NCBI GenBank assembly: GCA_013433145.1
Contig: CM024173.1
Coordinates: 10,870,322 to 10,934,321 of the forward strand
Source: Ascaris suum
Taxonomy: Eukaryota > Nematoda > Chromadorea > Rhabditida > Ascarididae
Direction of reading: 5' to 3'
Length of the DNA stretch: 64,000 nt
Shown here: one piece after another, positions 25,501 to 40,782 of the stretch
How positions within the stretch are numbered: the first letter of the stretch is position 1
Layout: every line of letters begins with the position of its first letter
Notes under the pieces: generated by a model
Told to the model about the DNA's origin: nothing
The model's input: the letters and a program-made list of their open reading frames with translations, nothing else
Database searches by the model: none
Program-made: the position numbers and the translations under genes

Positions 25501-28500
25501 CTAGTAAAGACTACTGCAATACATCGATAAGTGCATCGCTTTTTCAGAACCACCTTGCGAGTCTCGAATCCATCCTTCCTGTAACCTCAAACTTTTTGAA
25601 CGTAAAGGGCACGCCTACACAGCAGCGCCCTTGGAGTGGAGTCACCCCCTCACTTCCATCCATAATGTTCAGTCTTGAAGGTCCCGTTATATGGCCAGGT
25701 TTGTAAAGCATATTGCGTTTTTTGTTGAATCGCATGAAACCAAACAGTGCTCTACCCTCCACTGTTGTGCCCAAGAGAGCGGCCGGTATTTAAGACACGT
25801 TTGATGGAAATGATCTCGGTTCTTAGCTCTCTCAAAGTATCTGAAATCTCCAAATGGTGTCACGGTATGTTATACGTGCAAGTACCATTGCATAATATAT
25901 CAGTTTTCATGCGACGGAAATTGCAATAAGAATAAACAGTCTCCTCTAAAAATGCGGCTGTTTTGAATTATATTCCACATGTTATGGAAATTTGTTGCTT
26001 GACTACTTCTGCTGATCTTCCCAAGATCGAGAATTACCCGTTTTGCATATAGTCCCTGATATCTGGGAAAATTCTGATGATTATTCATAAAAAATATGTT
26101 GTTGTAGGAGACTAGGGGCTAAAGCTGTAGACAGGAGGCGTACTCCTGAAAGTTTTGTCATCGAGAAGATTTTCTGTAACATCCATCTAATGGCCGCATC
26201 TCTACGAAAGAACTTGCCTTTCGCTCTTCCCGATATACTGCGTCGTCACTTTTGACTTGTGCTGAGAATTAAATCGAAGATATTCATACTCGTAACGCTA
26301 ACAATTGTATTTGCATATTCGTATTATCTTGTGCATGTATTCGCCTCCATATCATCTCACTTATTCATTGCTAAGGCCCGTGTTTGTGATATTAATGTGA
26401 AAATTCTGATGCGTAATGCGGCGTTTTGCACATAGAAATGTTTCCGAACTAGAGGTGGCTTCTCATTCCATTCCCTTCCCCCTCTCCACCTTCTCTCTCC
26501 TCGTGATCTGAATGCATTTCTTTATATGTTTTAGGCATCTCACTTTGCTGCTGTTTCTTATAGATGGGATGATTTCCTTCGTCCATCACTGTAAGCTGTC
26601 GAAATGTGCCTCTACTCTCATTGAGTTGAGTGAAATTTTGTTGACTCGAATGAAGTCGATAATTGCGTATTGCTTCAGAAAACCGCAGACAATATCTACG
26701 CATGATTCCAACAATGATATCTTCCCATAGCTATGCGGTAGCATGTCAATGCTCATATCGGTATCTCCAACTTTCTTGTCCTTTATAAGTTTGACGACTG
26801 TGACATTCTCCTTCCTACTCCTAATGCTACAAACGATCTAAAAGTCTTGTCAATTGAAAAAAACATCACAAAAGCCCATTGAAGAATGCACATTATAAAA
26901 CTTGGATGCTTTTATGCTCCATCAAGTGCACTAACACCTTCTATAATATATCAAACACAAAGGACTGTCCTTGTTTATCTGGTGTGTTTGTTGTTAAAAT
27001 ATCCAGCACAATTGCTCCATTCTTCATGCATTAGCTGAATGAATTGATGAACAAGGAGTGATGAATAGCCCAAAATAACAGCAATAGATTCGAGTTGATC
27101 AGAGCCTACTTAAATACGATATTGTTTGCTATAAATGCATAAATGTGGGATAGTTATGTCGATCTCATTACACGGTCCATTCGGTTGTGTTGTTTACGTT
27201 AGCGAAATATAGACTATGAAGCAATGAAAATTTCTTTTCAAAGATGACTACTCCCAGCGATGAAAGAAAGACCGCTGAAATAGATTTCATTATTTGAGTA
27301 ATTTTAAAGACGATTATGCAATTATTGCCATTCGAAGTTGATAACTGAGCTTCTTGAGATTGAATATATTTCTCTTAAAGAGAAAACCAATGAGGATTAT
27401 CGTTAATGTTGGTTCAGACAGCATCTTCAACAATCGTGCAAAAATGTGAAAATATTTGAAGTGCTATTGATAAAAGAATTATGCAATTAACGATTAATCT
27501 TAGGAGATGAAAACAAAAGATGATTACTGCAATGACAGCTGTTCTAGTTCTTCTTCTAATTATTCGGTGAATTGAAATAACAATTTTAAAAAATGGCACG
27601 CCTAATAATAGAATATTGCATGTAAATAAATCTTTACAGCATAGATACCAACATATATTGGAACCTCTGAATTATAAGAAACGAATAATTTCAAGCAGAT
27701 AAAATTTTCAATTTCTCTAATTTAAGAACTTTTTTTTTCCTAATTTTAAAGAAAGTGAAAATTTTACAAGCAGAAAAATATTGAAAGGACGAAAGAACTT
27801 TTCTAGAAAATGCTCGGAAAGTTCAATTTTCAAGGGAACTTTTTTCTTGTTGTTTTTTTTTTTTTCTGAAATGAGCGTTTTGCTCCATGAAGTCGATAGA
27901 CAAATTGTCCTTTCGATCGGCTGTCGAAGAACTCTTTACATAAAAGTTGCTAAAACTATAAATTGTTGATTTGATTTGATTTTCTCGATTGACATCTTTG
28001 AGAACGTTGCTTCGTTCACTAAAAACACAACATATATTCTAAAATGTATGACTTATTTTGTTGAGTTTGCTCACGTTTCGAACATTTCTTCCATTCATGA
28101 GCGGAAATGTGGTGGTAATTCATGTCGAGTAATTTACGTTTCATTGGCACCAAAAAAAAAATTGATGTGATAGCCGTTTTTCTATTTCGCCACATAGCAC
28201 CACCGACTATAAATTTTTGCCTAGCATGGCTGAATGAGTTTCAAAGTTTAGAACTAATTCAACCTATTCAAATCCTTATATTTTATTAGAAGTGACCTGT
28301 GTGAAATTGAAATTTCCCAAAGGTAACTTCAATTTATATCCTAATTAAGCCGGCTAAACATGCTTCGATAAACAGGGGGTTTAGAGTGTCCAAGTGTTAC
28401 TTTATTGAAGCTTTGAGTGCTTGACCTTCGCTATTCTATTACTACTCAAGTCAGGTTATGCTATCTTCATGGTTGGTGGTAAGGATCATCTTTTGGATCT

Positions 28501-31500
28501 ATTTTTTGCTTGTTTTTTTTGTGACGATTGTCGCTTCTTTTCTTTTTTAGTTATTCGATTTGCATATTTTGCATTGAACGTACACTAGTGATCGGGCGTT
28601 GAAGTAGTAGGATCTTCTCAAGAAGGCAGCAATCTGTATGAGTAATGCCATATTTGATGCACTCAACCAAAATCTCCAGCAGCAATGTTAGTGCTTTTTT
28701 GTTGTAAATTTTCCTAGAAATTTCCGGTGAAACGCATCTACTCTCTAAATTCCTTTCATAGGAAAACCCTGCGTTTGCACTGTTGCGAACAGTTCAAGAT
28801 GGCGATATTTCACGACGACGAAATGTGGACACCTCTAATCAATATCCATCATATGAAGTCAATATGACCGTAGTTTATCACCTATGCAAGAATAGTGTTC
28901 GAGTGTTTTTAACGATATCATATGGTGCTATCAGGTACTTTGGAAAGTAACTCAATGCAAATCCGAGGAGACGATTGCAAAAGAATCCTCTCCTATGTGA
29001 ACAGGAAGGATATTGTTTACTAAAAGAGTTTTCTGCACCCCGCAGGCAGTTTAGATCGCTATAGGCAATCGTCATTGAGAACTAATTGTTCTTGTGCCCT
29101 CGTTGCGCAATCGAGTGAAAGAAATCGACTTGAGCAACGAGCCTAAAGAGCTCGCATGATGAGCGTTTTTGCAATCGCCTTTGAACCAACCGGAACCAAA
29201 AACTGTCAACAAATAGCGACCGCTTTTCTTGAATCAACCGGTACAAAAAATTGTTTAGAAACAATAAGGTATTCGCACTAATGCGTTGACATTTTCGCCA
29301 TGCGCCAGAACGATTGCAAATTATCCACAAGAGATCCAGTGTCATGCTGCTTTGCAAATTCCCTTTTCTAGCAGCATTATGCTAACGCAACATCCCTGTC
29401 AACATGCGTTCAGTATGCCTTAGAGGTCGTTTCGGCTGGGTAACCACCGAAGGTACGGAATGGCGGGAATGTTGTCACCATGCGATAATCTCCTGGGCAA
29501 TTCTCAGGATGGTCCATCAAACATATACAGTTTCAGGACATTTAAGGCGGAAAGAAGTTGCGAAGGTGACCATACCTGTCAGGTGTTAGTTTCACAGCTC
29601 TAAAACACAGACGAAAAAATTTTCTTCTCAGGTGATTTGAAAGGATCGACGTTCCATATTTGTTTGAAACCTAACTGGTCGCAATATCAAATGCGGCCGC
29701 ATAAATCATAAAATTCATACAAACTTTCATGCTGAGTTAATTGCTTGCAGCTGTTTTAAAAAAAAATGGACATCGGTGACAACTGATATTGTGAATCGTC
29801 TTTGTGATGCGGATTTAAGCCATAGAAATTCACTGACTTATTGATTCGTTTTGATATCCTTAAAAATGAAGAATTTAGAAAAAGCGTGGGAGCGGGGAAC
29901 GGCAAAGAAGAGTAAGACGCCGAAGTGAAATGTTTTCGAGTTGAGCGCTCTAGGTTCAGTGGTCCTGAGTTGACAGTGTGCGAGAAATAGGCACACGTAA
30001 ACATATTCATGTAGACGTGATATTCACTGGCAGCTAGTTTTACATCAGGTTGTAGCAATGTATCAAAAGTGAGCGGAACCTTCAGGTGGCGTGGCGGGTT
30101 TCCAAGAAGGATTTGTCGTGCGCGAAATGAATAGAACATGAGGGATGTATGATGTAGTGTGCTATATTCGCCTCAAAATTTTTTGCTTCAACTCAATTTC
30201 ACGGGTTTAAAGCGTTTGGTATTCGTTTTTATGGTATTGCATATGACTTTCGGCAACGAATGACTCCATTACGGAAAAACTAGCTTCAAACTTTTTCAGA
30301 AGCATTGTTTTAAACTTAATCGTATATTGGTGCTTTTTCTCGGAATCTGCAAAAAAAAAAAACTCCAGAAGGTCTAGCGATTTTGTTGGACTCGTTAATT
30401 TCTGTTATTTCCTTTATTAAATCTCAAAAATAAAGGAAGCATAAGCATTTCGCATCAAATTTTAATTGTGTCTCGTTTTTCGAGAGACCACAACGAAGAG
30501 TTAATCTATTCTCGCAAATTCTTTTTCGAGTTGTTCACGGTGTAATAAGGTAACCTTGAAAGAACATCCAGGCAATGCCTTCTGCTTAATTTCACAGGCA
30601 TATTGCGACTAATTGATCATCTCTTTCTCAGAAAGTGGCATTTTAGTTTTCGAGAAATTGAGGTATGATGCAAGAAGGAGCATTGCTATGGTTGATTTTC
30701 TGCTTTTGTGACAGGTAAGCCTCAACATAGCATTTCATTGTTTCGTCTAGTCCTTTGAACCGTACGAAAATCAATCGTATTGAATTTCACGTGAAATTTC
30801 CTCATTCTACAGCAGTTAAAATTTTCATTGCACATTAATCACTTTTCACTGATAGTAGGATTCATTTCATCTAATATGCTAATAACCACCCTAAATTTCT
30901 TCTAGCTTCGCTTATAAAACCGACTGCAAGTAAAATCCATGCATAGTTATATATATGCAAATAGAAATGGAATTGAAATAATGCGTATTATTGTTGTTAA
31001 AACTACAGAACTCATAAGAAGCCACTGATGGATACGCAAGTGATTCAGAATTTTGTTGTCTCTTAAGAGTTGACGTATTTTTATCGAAGATAAAGGCGGC
31101 TAGGTTAGCGTTTTATTCATCCGATCATCATCAGGATTATCTCAGTTTGGTTCAGTATTACCACTGCAGTCAACTGTATGTATTATGCCCACAGAAAACG
31201 TTCTATACTAAGCAATAATCATTGGCCGGTGTGATGTGCTTGAGTCGGTTGGACAATCCAGCCGCTTCATGAATATGCGGTATTTAATTACGAGACGGAT
31301 TACGATAACCGTATCGCTTCGACTAATGAAATCACGTAAGTATACACGAAAAACGTAGTTCATTGTGAAATACCCAACACTTCTTGAAGCTAACTTAATA
31401 GGCAATAATAACGCAGCATTTTTTTTTCTCCGATTGATTTCACCTACCCAAACAAGGTGGTGAATATTTTTTTGCCTAATTTATCTCCTCCACCCTCCTT

Positions 31501-34500
31501 CAATTTATTTCTTCGGTGCATTCATTTATAACGGGGGATTTAACAGAGAACTCCAAATTGATGAAGTGATTAAAAGCTGCAACGCATTTTTCCTTCAACG
31601 CTGCGCAAACGATTGCACTTAGCTGGTTGCTCTTTCGACTTTAAGCTATCGTTTTTTTTTTCTTTTTGCTATAAACGGTGTATAGGAAAGACGCTTGGCC
31701 GCAATTGTCAAATAGTGTCTTCACATTTGTAATGGCATATTTCTTTCATCGTTATTCCTATGAAGAAAGTATGATAATATTAGCACATCTCGTCGAACGA
31801 TCAGCAAATAACTTTGCTGATTTTTTCACACCGCTTCATTGATGTTTCAGCATTTAATTTAATCATTTCAAATAATTATGCTTTTCGATATTATTGCTTA
31901 TAGGGTTTTTCTATTTTATCGTATAAGTCTACAAATTGTCTCTCATAAATCAAAACAAAAATGTCGGTTTGAATCGAGTCCAGAAAAAAAAAAAGAATGC
32001 TGCCTAGCTATGATACTAAAACAGCACTATAATTTATTGCTTATGTGATGAGGAAATATTCACTGTAAGCTATCATATTCACTCAATTGTCTTCTTACAC
32101 CCTTAGGGCATCATTTAATCAACGTTAACTCTCTTTTATGCGAAAATTCGCTGTAATAGACTAGCTTGAATGAATTGTTCTAAATCATTTCTTTGTTATG
32201 CACAATAAATCCTTTATTTATTTTTGCATTTTTTTAAAAAAAAACCATCTTATCAAATTTTGATTTTATTTTTTTATTGATCAAATTTTGATGCGATTGA
32301 AATTTTCCTTAAGTCGAATATTTTCTATGATATATTTATGAGATTTGTTCAGATGATTTTTTTTTAAATTTTATTTGCAGTAATGCCGTTGGCGTTATGT
32401 TTACGCTTAATTTTAAATTGTTTTCTTGTATGCTTGAATGATCTCTTCAAACGTTCTTCTTCTACAATTATTCGCTTATCGAATCGTCAATAATTGATTG
32501 AATAATCGCTTAACTCTATCGTTTTTTATTAATATCATTATATTTTTTATATTATATAGAATGCTTCAATATGGACTTCATTTAGACGAAATTTTAAAAA
32601 AATTTTTGCTTCAAGAGGCGTAATTTCTCAATTCTTTAAATTCAACAATTATTGCAATAAATATTTTCATATTTGTTTATTGTGCAATTTTTAGTGAATA
32701 TTAGGAAAGCCTTAAGAGCTGCATAATGGTTCAGCCCTAGATTAAATAATCACGGGTGGTGCTTCCAGCGTAAGCTTGACGAATTTGATCAGTGCCACAG
32801 ATTCAGAAAACAATGAAAGGTGCTACATATTTGTTAGCTGCACTTTTAGACAGTTATAGATAATTTTGTCAAAGAATTCATCTGTTTAATAGTGTTCTAA
32901 TGGAAAGAGGGTTTTTTTTTTAATTTTCAGGCTTTTCTTTCGTCTAATTTCAAAACATTCAGGAATGACGACTCAAAAGCAACGCAGTCATAATACTCGT
33001 AAAATTTTAAATAAAACCACAGATTCGTCTACTATCAATACTATCAAACAACCGTTTAACGTCCTTAAGTAAAGACCACAAATGCATTTCATTTTTCCCT
33101 AGTTTCCACATTTATTTAAAATATAAGTGCGTTAGTCAGCGTTCTATTTTTAGGGCCCTTATTTGAGTGCCCACTTATTTCAGTTTTTTTTTTTTTTTTT
33201 TTAAAGTAGGACTCGTGAGGTTTTCATAGAGGAGAAACGCTTTGTTGGTTGTTTACGCTGGTGAATGTTGATGCATATTGCGCGTTGATGATATCATCAT
33301 GAGATTGCGGCATTTTAGAGAAATGTCAAAACTGCTCGTTCATGACTTAAATCAAAAATAAATGGCGATTAAATGGATCGGATGCGTCCGAATTTGAAGC
33401 ATATGATTACAATTCACTTCGTTATGCAAATATTTGACGAGAAAACAAATTCCGCAAGCGATTTAATTTCAATGTTGGTGAAAGGTGAGATCATCGATTG
33501 CTGTTCCATTTGCTAATAAGTTATCACTGCAAACTCTACAACATTGGTCATTTCATAGTTATAGTTGATTATCCACATATGTAAATGACTCTAAAATTCT
33601 CTGCTATTTGTTGATGGATTTTTTTTTTTTTTTTTTTGCTAAAATCAGCTTATTCACTAACGGCTATGAGATGATGGAGCGCACTGTGAATAGCTGGAAT
33701 GGAAGAATGCTCACTTTTATGTTTACCATGAAGCATAATTTTTCAACAGTTTTCATATTCAAAGTTTGCTTTATACTTTGCATTTCAAGTAGTCTTATTG
33801 CATCCATAATATCGTATTACCTCAAATGAAACTTTGACCTCCATTGAGATCTCTTAAACTTTTTCTAGTGAAACCCTTCCCAGGTTTTATGGGTACAAAA
33901 CATTCTCCTTCGATCAATAACCCCTCTCTATTCAAAATTTCAGGAATTTTTTTAACGTATAATTGTACTTCTTTTTTTTCGTACTACTACTGCAAATTGT
34001 GAATCCACAAGCTAATCTATTCTCTTGCATATATTTTATGTGTTGAAGAAAAAAAACCTCAGAAAAAAGCAATCATGCACAAATGGTTGCGAAGAGAGTT
34101 TTTCCAGGTTACTTTACGGGTTGCTCTATGAGACAAGTGCTGAAATATTGTTATGGATATCAGTGTGAATATTTCCGGTCATTTTTTAGTGATCAAGATG
34201 GTACACATTAAATGGCTACAGACCTCTTGCGACTGCTTTTCTGTCCCTTTCACGTAATATGCTTTCTTTATTGACAGCGTCTTGCGATCTGCTCACCTTC
34301 TTCGTAACGAATGTAGTGTGCCGGACCCGTAAATTCATGATGGCTTTTATTTATTCGTGTTGTACTATCGCTAAGGCCGTGATTCAGTGTTACAGCTGAA
34401 GAGCGCCGTAAGCATAGTTTGGAATGAACATACGAATGAAGATGCTGCAAATCAAGATTTACTAGAATTTGAAATTGAGTCGCTCCACTAGTAGATGATA

Positions 34501-37500
34501 CGAAGATGTTTAGTACTGAGTGTGGTCTTGAGGCAGCATATAATCTCAAATGAAGAGATATTTGAAAAAATGAAGTCCTACAGAATATTACTTTTCTTGG
34601 TTCATCAATGACAGCTTAATTCATCTCCAATCTTCAACAGTTTTATTTCGATATCAGTTGCTCTTCTGTGAATTGCTGCGATATTTTCCCGAGGAGATTA
34701 TATTCATGAACTATAAATTTTAGCATTTGATGAATTTCAGAAACAAACATTGGCTATTAGCTGCAAAAGGATCGATGAGCGAAACTAGCAAACTCACATT
34801 ATTGGCACGAATCAAAAAGGTATCCGCTGTTTTTCTCTTACTTAAACGCTTTAAGCAAATCGTGGAAGAAGTTTCTATAATTAGGGTCTCATAATATTTG
34901 ATACTCTCTAAACGGCGAAAAGCAATCGTGACACCTATTCGCTCTTTTTTTTTTGTTCTCGATACTTGTGGGAGAAAAAATCGCAACGGAGAAGAAATAG
35001 ATTGTCGTAACAAAGAACATCCAAACGGAATCACAAACAACTGTACTATTACGCCGAAAGAGATCATATTGATGTAAGTTTTTACAGTCCTGCCTACTCA
35101 ATCAATGAACTTCTGCAAATGTCGGCAAATAATGCAATTCATATGAATATATAATTACATTTAAAATGGTCGATGCTTTCTACAAAATTTCAAAACATTC
35201 ACTTTCTATTTACGTCCACTAATTCGTAATTGCAAAGAACAATATTATAACATCATATTTCTTCCCATATTTTTACGTCTCTATGCATATATGAATTCAT
35301 AAATCACGAATTTCAAATATTACTGCGGAACCGTTTAGAGGTAATCAAAAAGTTTCATGCATCTTCCACCGATCACATTCCTTCCCACTTCGAACTAAAC
35401 CGATCATAGCCGATGAAACACACCGAAGCCGGCTGATACTATTCACGGTTTTCCATTCCGCTCGCCTGTTAAATGAATTTGCACAACTTGCCAATTAAGG
35501 GCAAATTATGCCAGAGATGCACTCATATCATAGCGGTCCGATCGCTGAATAAAATTTTTCGGAAATGTTTCACTTTCGTGTTATATAACTAGTGCAAAAC
35601 ATGCAAAAAATTTCGCACTTTTGAATGCCTATAATTCCCTCCAAACTTGAATAATCGGCATAAAATATGAATTGAGGCGTCCGTTATTGTATGCTTCGTG
35701 CCTAACAAAAATCACCCCATCTCCTCTTGTTTTTGTGATTATCAACGTGAAGTAATAGGTCATCATCATAACGCGTCGTTCCACAGCAATTTTGCGAATG
35801 TATACTTTTAAATGAACAGATCTCTAACAGACAACCTCTAGAAAACGTTAGGGCAATTGAAATGTGAATAAAACTATTGCGCTTATTTCATTATTTCTCG
35901 ATAATATATATTTCGGTTTATCTAGTAGCTAGAAATAGGAAACGTTCTATCGATTTTCTGTTTTTTTTTTTAAAGGGCCCTATTGATGAATGGGAAGTCC
36001 AACCATCTAAGTGAATAATGCAAATCATAGAAAATTAATCATATCGTTTGTTTATCGAATAATATGCTAGCACACTAAAATAATGAATACATTCCGTTCG
36101 CTTCATTTTATGTTTTAATTCAAAGAATACTTATATTAGCTCGAGTGAATTTTTTTTGCTGTTTCGTTGTTCATAGTTTTACTTCAAAATTCGGATATTT
36201 CTGCACGAAATTCCAATAATTCCTTCATTCAAATATTTTGCTTTTAAAACAACATTGTTGAATATTCCACATCGAAAAGAAACGATAGTTATTTTTGAAC
36301 GAATAAGAAAATTATTCGCGAATATTATTCCATTGATGAAAAATTAGAGAATAGGAAAACTTTTTTTAATATGCAAAAATAATGAATCTGATAGAATTTA
36401 AGGATACTTAAGAAATTATCAAACAGTTGATCAATTAAGCATTCGTTTTGATCACATGAAAACAAAAGAAAAATTATCGAGTCACAGCGTTGTATTCTCG
36501 GAGGCTATCCTTCCGTATCATTAAACACTCAGTCATGCCACAATTCTTCACGCTTAAATTCTCCCAAATGTAATTTAATTTCAAAGAAAAATTTGCCAGC
36601 TGATGTTATGTTTGAGTTGATGCAGCGAAGTGCTCCACATAAGCACCTTTCATTAGAATGGGAGTATTGAAACATTCACATTGTTGCATCATTTGAATAT
36701 TTCCGGTGATCGTAATTACTGTGTGTTTATAACGCACAATTAAGAACATCTCAAGAAATCGATCACTTATTTCCTACAATAAACTTCATAAAATCAACGC
36801 ATGAAACTTTTGATTGTTAGAGAAAATAGCACGAAAGCAATTTTCTTCACTTCTTAGCTATAAAAATTTTGATGGAAACTGAAAGTGATTGCATGAGCGA
36901 TTCATGGATTTCATCAAGTTTGAGAAAATGCTTTAGTTTCAAGGTGTAAAAAAAAGGTGAAATTGTTAGACGAGTTGAACTAATTAGCACTAAGCATTCA
37001 ATTGCTTGCGAAACTTCTGTATTTCATATACAAAAAAACACCATGAAATATGCCACGTTGATGTATCTAATTTCTCTTCACGTGAACGAATATTTTAGGG
37101 CATAAATTAGAATCTAATGAGAGCTTCATTTCTCAATTAGCGTTACCTCTATCTGATTACTAGTTGTCATTCTTTCGTTACCTCTTTTCATGTTTTCTTT
37201 TTTACGATTGCGAAATAGTCGATTTAGAAGACTATTGAAAAAATAAACGATTCACAATCGAAACATTTCGATCTGTTTCATACCAATAATAATTATTCAT
37301 CGTCAAGTTGCAAAAGTGATCGACGATAAGAATAGGAAATTTTTTCAACTAGAAACATTTCACTCATTGAGTTGTATAGCTAAGACAAATTTTCCTTCGC
37401 AAAAAAAACCGGCCCCAAATTTGAAGTATTCTCCTCATCTTAGAGATTTTTTTTCTTGTAGGATGACATTCCTCCCCCCCCCCCCCCAATATTCATAAAT

Positions 37501-38400
37501 GAGCGATAAATAAAGCACTAATTGAGCTTTATGCATTTTTTTAAAGATATAATGAATGCAGAAAAAAAAAACATCTCAAATTGCCTTTTCGTAGCACTAT
37601 TTGACGTTGTTCAATTGCCAATTAAACAACAAACTTCTCGAAAGTTTTCATCGGCAATTCATTGCCGTCAAGAGATGACGAACGCTTTGCCTTATATGTC
37701 TGAAAATCGAAAGTGCACAACGTCTACGCTACCATTCTCTCCTCCATTCGGAAAATTCAACGTTGTTTTAGGGGAAAAAAAAAACGCTGAAGAAAGTCGA
37801 GCTGTGCTGCAATCTTTTTTTTTTTTCAAATACAATTGCGCTAAAGAGTGAGTAATATCTAAAACAAGGAATGGACTTGAACGGATTTGTTAGGAATATC
37901 GTTTAAGAAGGGCGGATGAAGAGGAGGAAGGAGGGAGAGGGAAGGGAGGCTCAATTTAGTGAAGAAATGCATTCATAGAGAATTTCAGCGAAGATGTACA
38001 CTTAAACGTCTATGCATCTAAAGCAATCAATTTAAAGGGTTGGAACTCACACGAATATACATTCCAAGAGATGAGAAACTTCATTCATATGAGAATGTAA
38101 TCGAGATTTGACGATTCTCTTGCATTGATTTCTTCTTAGCGGCATTATTGATGGTAGTGAATAGTGAAAGAATGAATCGGAAACATCGATACGATTTGAA
38201 ATTTTGTATTCACAAATAGTTAAGTCCACTGCCTTGACAAATGCATATGAGACGTTTCTATTGTGTCGAATGAAATGTTCGTCAGCGATAGCAAAGATGA
38301 ACCTTTAGAAAAAAAAAGGCAACTTCTTCCGGTGAGAAATATAACAAACATTAAATTTCACTTGTTTACCTTAAAATTTTTTTAGCTTATCAACTGACAG
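22501..38400. other. Intergenic region, no identified gene
   Basis: Mostly AT-rich with long T-runs (19 T at 33184-33202 and at 33619-33637) and a 14-C tract at 37474-37487. Minus-strand open frames at 22884-23231, 24676-25053 and 29756-30139 are unassigned; the second is the most protein-like. The other open frames here look like chance. Confidence 0.5.
37474..37487 (+). repeat. Poly-C tract (14 C)
   Basis: Uninterrupted run of 14 C in AT-rich DNA, a G-tract on the minus strand. Confidence 0.95.
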
Positions 38401-38442
38401 GTTGATAATAGCTGATAAAACAGAATTCACATACAAAAAAAA

Positions 38443-38733
38443 ATGATAGAACCGAATAATAAAAATATCAAATTTCATGGCGTCATGTTACATTTCTTGA
38501 TTTATGAACTTCTTAAGCAGTTAGTGGTAATAGAGCGTTATTTTGGATTGACTGAAGCCATTTACGGACCGGAAATGAGGAATGTCGGCTTTCGAAACAT
38601 TGGTCTTCGCAGCAATTTCGATTCTCGACCCAACTTTAGAGCTCATATAAGAGGTCATCAAAGAGATTCGATAAAGCTGAATCTGATAGAGCGAAACTTT
38701 CTGATGCTAAAGACTTTACCCATCAAAATTTAA
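38443..38733 (+). CDS. Unassigned open frame, 96 codons
   Basis: An ATG preceded by an A-run opens a frame ending in TAA. The second half is better balanced in codons than the surrounding DNA (YGPEMRNVGFRNIGLR, NFDSRPNFRAHIRGHQ). No domain is recognised. It could be a 5' exon of the downstream channel gene or a chance frame; no clean in-phase donor links it to 44810. Confidence 0.2.
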   Translation: MIEPNNKNIKFHGVMLHFLIYELLKQLVVIERYFGLTEAIYGPEMRNVGFRNIGLRSNFDSRPNFRAHIRGHQRDSIKLNLIERNFLMLKTLPIKI

Positions 38734-40762
38734 TATACCTTTTTTTCGTTTAGCCTTGTTGAAAAGTTCATCCAGCAAAATAGTAACCAGTTGGTCTAAT
38801 TTAGCACTTAAAAAATTACTATAAAATGCCTTGATGAGAGTTGTTCAGCAAACGATTGCAAATATGCGCATACAAATAAAAGAATCGTAATTAACAAGCA
38901 TCCTATTTGTAAAGCAAAAATGCTGAAAAACATCTTATTGGCTAATTGCATCTTGATTTTTTGCAATTTTCCTTGTAGGTTTATAAAAAATTGAGATTTG
39001 CAATTTTTTTTTGGTACACTTTGTATATACTATTGTTGATTAATGAAAATGCGCTCCTCCAATCGGATCCTCTATGAAATAGATGAATTTCATTCTTCGC
39101 AAAAGAATGGTCAAAAGAGGTGCAATCTAGGCCGATATACTTGTCTAAAGATGAGGTTATGCAGTTAGCATATGTCTGAGTATAGCAAAACGCATTGGCT
39201 AAATGGATTTCGTGGAAAAAAAACAGCTACCGACTAGGATACCAATCAGTTTGAAACTAGAACACAAGCCATCATAAGTATATTCAACGATTGTTTCAAC
39301 GAAGCAACAAATATTCGAAAGCTGCAAATAATTCTTGCAATCAATAATCTTTTACTAGTTTTTACACAACTTTTTTTTCGCATTTTTGTTGTTTGTGCTT
39401 AATCGCAGAGAAATTTTCGATTAGATTTTAATCAGCTCCAATGATGGACGCGAATTGAAGCAAATTGTATAGGTTTTTAATGTGGATCCTTCTAGGTGAT
39501 TCGTCATTGTCATAGAATATTCCACATGAAGTTTTCGTCTCCCAGTAGATTTCATTCCTTAACAAATCGCTCTGCTATTTAAAAACAAAAATTTATCCTA
39601 TCTGGTTTTTAACGAATGCTCATTTTATGAATGCCTAAATCAGCGACTATTGGTGAGCATTTCGAATGAAACCAACGAAAGCCTTAGGCAATTTGTTCGG
39701 CAACAAATAAGCGATGCTGTTTGCTGCGCATTCGGTTGATAGCCTGAGGATGGTAAGCCATGCATACCCTGCAAGAATAATGTTGCCTCATTCGCTCACT
39801 AATATGGCGTTTTCGAGACCACTTCAGGCAACAGTGAACACTGGCCAAGAGGCGAACGTCCATACGTCACTGTTCAACGTGTATTCTGCTTAAACCTTGC
39901 ATTTCTACGCGTGGTTTCGTATGCTCCCAAATTCCTCCCCTTTTTACGCTGCCTAACTTGTAACTCCTTTCGTTGAAAAATTTTCCCCATAGTATTTGCT
40001 GCTTCAGTCAGGCAGGTTGCGAAACGAGAACTCACCTTCTGCTGTGAAGGAGTGTTGACCTTTGGCCACTTATCCTATGGTAAACGTACTGAAAACTGCC
40101 TCATTCCTGTTAAAGTAAATTAATTGCGATGTTGATGTGTGGATGCGATGGGTAGAAGTCGAAAATTTGAAAACCCTAAACATCTTGTTTTAATGAAGCA
40201 ATAATGATGCGAATCAACCTCAGGAGGTATATATAATAGGCTTTCATCAAGTTTCTTTCGCATAGCTCATTTACCAGCCGCTGAGTCAATTCACTATAAG
40301 AAATGTGCTCTGCCATGTCGAGCCATTTTGCCTATTTGTTGATCTCGTAAATAGCAATTATAAAGTAAAACCAGAATAGGCATATTTCAGTGAGAAAGTG
40401 ATCAGTTGTATTGACATTAGATTTGAGAGGTGATTAGCCGCTGTCCGATGGACACTTCCACTACATGCGCTCTTGCAAAATTCATAGAATTTAGGCAGTA
40501 ATATTGTGATGAATAAATTTCAGTTAATCGCAGTATTTGCAATTGTTTCGACGATAATTATCGAGCATTCAATTTTGAAATTTGGAGCGCTTATTGGAAG
40601 CTAAATGAATAGAAAAGTGCAACTAGATTTATCAACTATATAGGTGATAAAATCAATTCGATCAATCTTCACATCGTTAACATTACATTTGCAAACTGAA
40701 ATACTTTGATAAATATTTACAGGTATACATAAGAAAATTTACAAACAGAATCTAAAATATGT

Positions 40763-40782
40763 GGGGGGGGGGGGGGGGGGGG
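40763..40782 (+). repeat. Poly-G tract (20 G)
   Basis: Uninterrupted run of 20 G followed by GATCC. Able to form intrastrand G-quadruplexes. Confidence 0.97.

Noticed and set aside
29756..30139. 127-codon minus-strand frame
   Set aside because: Longest minus frame in the middle region, but no domain, no splice context and no coding-like repeats or motifs; length alone is weak evidence.
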